In this document: piece after piece, positions 6,830-11,205 of the stretch | How the letters are laid out: each line of letters opens with the position of its first letter | Position numbering within the stretch: position 1 is the first letter of the stretch | From: Kiritimatiellota bacterium | GTDB lineage: Bacteria; Verrucomicrobiota; Lentisphaeria; Victivallales; JAADHT01 | Length of the DNA stretch: 11,205 nt | Direction: 5' to 3' | Assembly (NCBI GenBank): GCA_013151705.1 | Contig: JAADHT010000008.1 | Span: 1 to 11,205 of the forward strand | Translations under genes and position numbers: made by a program | The notes under the pieces: generated by a model | Database searches by the model: none | What the model was told of the DNA's origin: nothing | What the model saw: the letters and a program-made list of their open reading frames with translations, nothing else

Positions 6830-6862
6830 ACGCCGCGTACAAATGCGGAAGATTAGCGGCGT
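6830..6862 (+). other. Hairpin just after the rpoB stop
   Basis: ACGCCGC (6830-6836) pairs perfectly with GCGGCGT (6856-6862) around a 19-base loop, beginning two bases after the rpoB stop. Only TT follows before GCC, so it is a poor terminator. The core CGCCGC/GCGGCG is the same as in the hairpin at 2859-2886 upstream of rpoB. A processing or pausing role is possible but unproven. Confidence 0.4.
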
Positions 6863-6888
6863 TTGCCAACGAAATACGCTTGAAGTCC

Positions 6889-6900
6889 ACCGCTAGCGGT
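6889..6900 (+). other. 12-base perfect palindrome before rpoC
   Basis: ACCGCTAGCGGT reads identically on both strands. It lies 7 bases upstream of the first in-frame ATG of rpoC, where a Shine-Dalgarno for that ATG would be expected. It could be a dimeric protein site or a small RNA hairpin (ACCG-CTAG-CGGT). Its presence supports the view that the ATG at 6908 is not the main start. Confidence 0.45.
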
Positions 6901-6909
6901 ACAACACAT

Positions 6910-6916
6910 GGAGGAT
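6910..6916 (+). promoter_or_regulatory. Shine-Dalgarno GGAGGAT deciding the rpoC start
   Basis: GGAGGAT at 6910-6916 ends six bases before GTG 6923 (eight bases from the GGAGG core), ideal spacing. It overlaps the upstream ATG at 6908, which has no ribosome binding site of its own. This makes GTG 6923 the better start for rpoC. Confidence 0.6.
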
Positions 6917-6922
6917 CCGGCT

Positions 6923-9900
6923 GTGATTAATAATAAATTCGCCTACAGAGAACTTTTAGGACAGGAGGAAAGCTCCTCCTTCGGCGCCGTCACCATAAAC
7001 GTGGCGGCACCGGATGTCATTCGTTCTTGGAGCCATGGAGAAATCAAAAATCCCGAAACGATAAACTACCGTACCTTCAAACCTGAAAAAGGCGGTTTGT
7101 TTTGCGAGAGGATTTTCGGTCCGACAAAGGATTGGGAGTGCAATTGCGGCAAATACAAACGGATTAAACACAAAGGCGTGGTCTGCGACCGTTGCGGCGT
7201 CGAAGTGACTCAGTCGCGGGTCAGACGCGAGCGAATGGGGCATATTGAACTGGCTGTTCCGGTCACCCACATCTGGTTCTTCAAATGCATGCCAAGCAGA
7301 ATCGGACTCATACTCGACTTGACCGCCAGAACTTTGGAGCAAATCGTATACTACGAAAACTGGGCCGTCATCGATCCGGGCGACACCCCCTTGAAGGTGG
7401 GACAGTCCTTGAATGAAATCGAATACATGGAAGCAGTGGAGAGCTACGGAGACTCCTTCGATGCCGCTATGGGCGCCCCCGCGATCAAAAGACTCCTTGA
7501 AAACATCGATCTCAACGCTATGACCGAGGATCTGCAACTCCAAATGTCGGCGACTCGCAGCAAAGCGATCAGAAAAAAACTCGCGAAAAGAATGAGACTC
7601 GTCGAAGGATTCATCAAAAGCAATTCCAGACCCGAATGGATGGTTTTGGAGGTTTTGCCAGTCATCCCGCCCGATCTGCGTCCTTTAGTCCCTCTCGAAG
7701 GCGGTAGATTCGCCACTTCCGATTTAAATGATCTTTACAGACGCGTCATAAACAGGAACAACAGACTTAAAAATCTTCTCCAGCTCAAAACTCCCGATGT
7801 GATAATCAGGAACGAGAAGAGAATGCTTCAGGAGGCGGTCGACGCTTTGATGGACAACGGCCGTCATGGGCGCATCGTCACGGGAGCCGGCAACAGACCA
7901 CTGAAATCCCTTAGCGATATGCTCAAAGGCAAACAGGGAAGATTCCGCCAGAATCTCTTGGGAAAACGGGTGGACTATTCCGGACGATCAGTCATCGTCG
8001 TGGGGCCGGAACTTGCTTTGGACCAGTGCGGCATTCCCAAAAAGATGGCGTTGGTCCTTTTCGAGCCATTCATCATCAGGCATTTGAAAGACCGGGATCT
8101 CGCGCACACTGTTCGCAGCGCTAAAAAAATGATTGAACGCGGCGATCCCGTCGTCTGGGATATACTCGCCGAAGTGACCAAGGGACACCCCGTGATGCTC
8201 AACAGAGCTCCCACGCTTCACAGGTTGAGTATTCAGGCGTTCAATCCGGTATTGATAGAAGGGTCGGCGATAAGACTGCATCCATTGGTCTGCACGGCGT
8301 ACAACGCTGACTTCGACGGCGATCAAATGGCCGTCCACGTTCCGCTTTCCGTCGCCGCGCAACTCGAGACGAAACTTCTGATGCTGGCTCCTAACAACAT
8401 TTTCTCGCCGGCTAACGGCAAACCAATAATGACTCCGACGCAGGACATCGCGCTTGGAGCCTACTACCTGACAGTGACCCCGGAGAAAACAGACAATCCG
8501 AAACTATTCCTGGACTACTTCGAAGTTTTAAGAGCGATGGACGCCGGCAGCGTGAAAATACACGACGCCGTCAGAATCTGCAACCCGGACCAGGGGGATG
8601 AGACTGTTTGGGGCGATCCGGACGCGAAATATCTGACAACCACGCCAGGGCGTTGCATTTTCAACGAGATCTGGGATGACAGTCTCGGTTTCTTCAACGA
8701 GGGGACGAACAAGAAACGGATTGGCCAACTAGTTTACGACTCCTACAAAAAGGTCGGACGCGAGAAAACGGTTATCCATCTCGACAAGTTGAAAGAGTTG
8801 GGCTACAAATACGCCACTTTGGCGGGATTCTCAATATCCATCACGGACATGGTCATTCCCCCGGAAAAGCAAAAACACATAGAGAACGCTAGAAAAGAGA
8901 TAGCCACGGTTCTTCAGCAATTCGCCAAAGGTGTCGTGACCGATGGGGAACGCCACAACAAAATCATCGACTTTTGGACTCAAGCGAGCAAAAACGTGGC
9001 GGACGATCTTTTCAAAATACTGAATTCAGAATCCGGCACCATCAATCCGGTTTACGCAATGCTTGATTCAGGAGCCCGAGGCAGCAAAGACCAAATCCGC
9101 CAATTAGCGGGAATGCGGGGTTTGATGGCTAAACCTTCCGGCGACATCATAGAAAGGCCTATTCTCTCGAACTTCCGGGAAGGGCTATCCGTGCTGGAAT
9201 ACTTCATTAGCACGCATGGAGCGAGAAAAGGTTTGGCCGACACCGCGTTGAAAACAGCCGACTCCGGATATATGACCCGAAAACTCGTTGATGTCGCGCA
9301 AGACCTTATCTGCAAGGAAGAGGATTGCGGAACCGTCAAAGGCATCGAAGTCAGCAATATCGTCGAAGGCGACGAGGAGATAATTTCCATCGCCGACAGG
9401 GTTCGGGGAAGGTTTTCGGCGGTCGACGTCAAAGATCCGTTATTCGACGAATCCAAACCCGAATCACCGAAAAATCCGAGATTCATAATCCAAGCCAACG
9501 AGGAGTATTTAGAGGAAAACGCGGCGGCTCTCGTCGACCGCGGAATAAACTCCATAACGTTAAGATCCGTTTTGACCTGCGAAACTCATCATGGAGTCTG
9601 CATCAAATGCTACGGGAGAAATTTGGCTTGCGACAAATTGGCGGAAATCGGGGACGCTCTGGGAATCATCGCCGCCCAATCCATCGGAGAGCCCGGAACC
9701 CAACTGACAATGAGAACGTTCCATATCGGCGGAACAGCGTCGTCCACGTTCAAACAACCGAAAATCAAATTGCGAAATCCCGGAATTCTGACCTATCAGG
9801 ACACCCGCGTCGTCAAAAACGAGACGGGAGAAACCATAGTTGTCAACAAAACCGGATTCGCGGTAGTCTCGGACGACAAGGGACGTGAAATCGACAGGTA

Positions 9901-11170
9901 CGAACTTTTCGCCGGATCAATTCTGAAGGTGAAAGAGCGCTCCAAAGTTAAAGCCAACACTGAAATCGCTAGCTGGGATCCTTACAATGTGCCGATCATC
10001 GCCGAGGAGAAGGGTAAGATTGCCTTCAGAGACCTAATCACCGGCATAACGTTGAACCGCACGCAGAAAAAAGGCGGAGTGGTTGAACTTACCGTGATGG
10101 AGCACCGCGAAGATCTTCATCCCCAAATCGTCCTCTTGGATTCCAAAAACGAAATGGTCGCTCACTACAGTCTCCCCGCCGGGGCTTTCATAATGGTTGA
10201 TGACAAAGCTAAAGTCAAAATTGGCGATGTCTTGGCCCGAATGCCTCGCCAAAGCGCTAAAAACAAAGACATCATCGGTGGACTTCCCCGCGTCGCCGAG
10301 CTGTTCGAAGCCAGAAACCCGAAAGAAGCCGCTGAAATCGCGAGAATCGACGGAGTGGTCGAGCTTGGCGAATTGGCGAAAGGACGCCGCACGTTGATCG
10401 TAAGGGATCCTGAAAACGATCAATCCGAGGAACATTTGATCCCAGTGAGCAAACACCTTACCGTCGGAAAAAACGACGTGGTAAAAAAAGGTCAAAAACT
10501 CACCGAGGGAGCGATCGTTCCCTTGGAGTTGCTCGAGATATGCGGCCCACAAGCCTTGCAGGAATATCTGGTGAACGAAGTGCAAATGGTCTATCAGGCT
10601 CAAGGAGTCGAGATAAACGACAAGCATATCGAAGTGATAGTGAGGCAAATGCTCCAAAAGGTCAAAGTGACCGATGCCGGCGACACGAAGTTTCTCTCCG
10701 CCGAGCAGGTTGACAAACAGGATTTCTTTTCCGAGAACCGCGAGGTCGCCGCGCGTGGCGGACAACCAGCCGAAGCTGAACCTGTTCTGCTCGGTATCAC
10801 AAAAGCCTCGTTGGAAACGGAAAGTTTCATATCTTCAGCATCTTTCCAAGATACGACGCGGATACTCACGGACGCTGCCACATTGGGTAAAACCGATAAT
10901 CTGAACGGTTTCAAAGAAAACGTCATAACCGGACACCTCATACCAGCCGGCACCGGAACGGAGGATATGCAGTCGGTGACAATTGAGACACTGGCTCCGG
11001 AGATAGAGCCGGAACCAGCCCCTGTCCAACAGACGGAAAGCTCAGATTCAGAATTGACTCCCGAGGAAGCGGCCAAACTCAATGAAGCCAAAGCCATGCT
11101 CAATTCCGGAATGGATGAGGAAAAAGACGAATCCCCCGCGAAAGTTCAATTGACGGCTGTCACGCTTTAA
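6923..11170 (+). CDS. rpoC: DNA-directed RNA polymerase subunit beta'
   Basis: RpoC carries the catalytic Mg2+ of RNA polymerase. From GTG 6923 it has 1415 residues; the alternative ATG 6908 adds MEDPA. Numbering from 6923: the N-terminal zinc site is C73, C75, C88, C91 (ECNCGKYK to CDRCGVEV); the catalytic NADFDGDQM holds D463, D465 and D467 (8309-8323); the second zinc site is C802, C886, C893, C896. The bridge-helix region with SGARGSKDQIRQLAGMRGL precedes it, and the trigger loop starts at QLTMRTFHIGG. About 150-180 residues (bases about 9730-10215) are inserted in the trigger loop before LPRVAELFEARNPKEAA, like the SI3 insertion of E. coli and other Gram-negative groups. The C-terminal DKHIEVIVRQML motif is intact, followed by a Glu/Pro-rich acidic tail. 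The stop is TAA 11168-11170. Confidence 0.98.
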   Translation: MINNKFAYRELLGQEESSSFGAVTINVAAPDVIRSWSHGEIKNPETINYRTFKPEKGGLFCERIFGPTKDWECNCGKYKRIKHKGVVCDRCGVEVTQSRVRRERMGHIELAVPVTHIWFFKCMPSRIGLILDLTARTLEQIVYYENWAVIDPGDTPLKVGQSLNEIEYMEAVESYGDSFDAAMGAPAIKRLLENIDLNAMTEDLQLQMSATRSKAIRKKLAKRMRLVEGFIKSNSRPEWMVLEVLPVIPPDLRPLVPLEGGRFATSDLNDLYRRVINRNNRLKNLLQLKTPDVIIRNEKRMLQEAVDALMDNGRHGRIVTGAGNRPLKSLSDMLKGKQGRFRQNLLGKRVDYSGRSVIVVGPELALDQCGIPKKMALVLFEPFIIRHLKDRDLAHTVRSAKKMIERGDPVVWDILAEVTKGHPVMLNRAPTLHRLSIQAFNPVLIEGSAIRLHPLVCTAYNADFDGDQMAVHVPLSVAAQLETKLLMLAPNNIFSPANGKPIMTPTQDIALGAYYLTVTPEKTDNPKLFLDYFEVLRAMDAGSVKIHDAVRICNPDQGDETVWGDPDAKYLTTTPGRCIFNEIWDDSLGFFNEGTNKKRIGQLVYDSYKKVGREKTVIHLDKLKELGYKYATLAGFSISITDMVIPPEKQKHIENARKEIATVLQQFAKGVVTDGERHNKIIDFWTQASKNVADDLFKILNSESGTINPVYAMLDSGARGSKDQIRQLAGMRGLMAKPSGDIIERPILSNFREGLSVLEYFISTHGARKGLADTALKTADSGYMTRKLVDVAQDLICKEEDCGTVKGIEVSNIVEGDEEIISIADRVRGRFSAVDVKDPLFDESKPESPKNPRFIIQANEEYLEENAAALVDRGINSITLRSVLTCETHHGVCIKCYGRNLACDKLAEIGDALGIIAAQSIGEPGTQLTMRTFHIGGTASSTFKQPKIKLRNPGILTYQDTRVVKNETGETIVVNKTGFAVVSDDKGREIDRYELFAGSILKVKERSKVKANTEIASWDPYNVPIIAEEKGKIAFRDLITGITLNRTQKKGGVVELTVMEHREDLHPQIVLLDSKNEMVAHYSLPAGAFIMVDDKAKVKIGDVLARMPRQSAKNKDIIGGLPRVAELFEARNPKEAAEIARIDGVVELGELAKGRRTLIVRDPENDQSEEHLIPVSKHLTVGKNDVVKKGQKLTEGAIVPLELLEICGPQALQEYLVNEVQMVYQAQGVEINDKHIEVIVRQMLQKVKVTDAGDTKFLSAEQVDKQDFFSENREVAARGGQPAEAEPVLLGITKASLETESFISSASFQDTTRILTDAATLGKTDNLNGFKENVITGHLIPAGTGTEDMQSVTIETLAPEIEPEPAPVQQTESSDSELTPEEAAKLNEAKAMLNSGMDEEKDESPAKVQLTAVTL

Positions 11171-11205
11171 GCGTTGACGACGATGAAGATGATGAGGAGG
11201 AGCTT
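11171..11205 (+). other. Purine-rich stretch after rpoC, cut by window end
   Basis: The last 35 bases are dominated by GAC/GAT/GAA/GAG triplets. Read in the frame starting at 11176 they encode DDDEDDEEEL, out of frame with rpoC. They also hold a perfect AGGAGG at 11195-11200, which could be the ribosome binding site of a following gene (often rpsL) just beyond the edge. The window ends too soon to tell. Confidence 0.4.

Noticed and set aside
9325..9888. 187-codon plus-strand frame inside rpoC, very arginine-rich
   Set aside because: Alternative-frame reading of conserved rpoC (second zinc site and trigger-loop region); the arginine richness comes from the codon pattern of the real frame.
10034..10765. 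243-codon minus-strand open frame opposite rpoC
   Set aside because: Shadow of rpoC; His/Phe-rich translation with no family resemblance.
11133..11137. C5 run near the rpoC end as a programmed -1 frameshift site
   Set aside because: In the zero frame GAA TCC CCC the P-site codon cannot re-pair well after a -1 slip, so it is not a classical slippery heptamer; a sequence error or ordinary spacer is more likely.
1..11205. A novel defence, mobile or biosynthetic system
   Set aside because: Every substantial coding region is a recognised core transcription or translation gene in its usual order; no gap is larger than about 205 bases.

Overview
The window is the conserved bacterial nusG - rplK - rplA - rplJ - rplL - rpoB - rpoC cluster, all on the + strand. 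It carries the end of a transcription elongation factor, four 50S ribosomal proteins (L11 and L1 of the L1-stalk/GTPase-centre region, L10 and L7/L12 of the stalk) and the two large RNA polymerase subunits. nusG is cut by the left edge. The right edge falls 35 bases after the rpoC stop, where rpsL, rpsG and fusA often follow in other bacteria. I see no mobile element, CRISPR array, tRNA, rRNA or accessory system. Every long minus-strand frame is a shadow of a core gene.

Organism: a Gram-negative-type bacterium, most likely of the PVC group (Verrucomicrobiota, Lentisphaerota, Kiritimatiellota or relatives). This rests on remembered family resemblance of RpoB and RpoC, including the arginine-rich segment near RpoB 184-189, a NusG with a slightly lengthened N-domain loop, and both the lineage-type RpoB insertion before the second catalytic lysine block and the long trigger-loop insertion of RpoC. 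No search was run, so the phylum call is tentative.

Layout: nusG (partial) is followed by a 176-base gap holding a direct repeat, a small palindrome, a candidate promoter and a hairpin with a U-rich tail just before the rplK ribosome binding site. rplK and rplA overlap by 8 bases; rplA and rplJ overlap at ATGA. rplJ and rplL are separated by 43 bases containing a hairpin that starts on the rplJ stop codon. rplL and rpoB are separated by 205 bases with three hairpins, two of them followed by T-rich stretches, in the place where E. coli attenuates transcription between ribosomal protein and polymerase genes. rpoB and rpoC are separated by about 80-95 bases with another hairpin and a 12-base perfect palindrome.

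The coding content is ordinary core machinery. The points worth a second look are regulatory or fine-scale: the terminator/promoter arrangement before rplK, the missing space for a classical L10 leader, the hairpins around rplL and rpoB, the probable GTG start of rpoC, asparagine at the RpoB position matching E. coli His526 in the rifampicin pocket, and an out-of-frame acidic coding stretch right after the rpoC stop.
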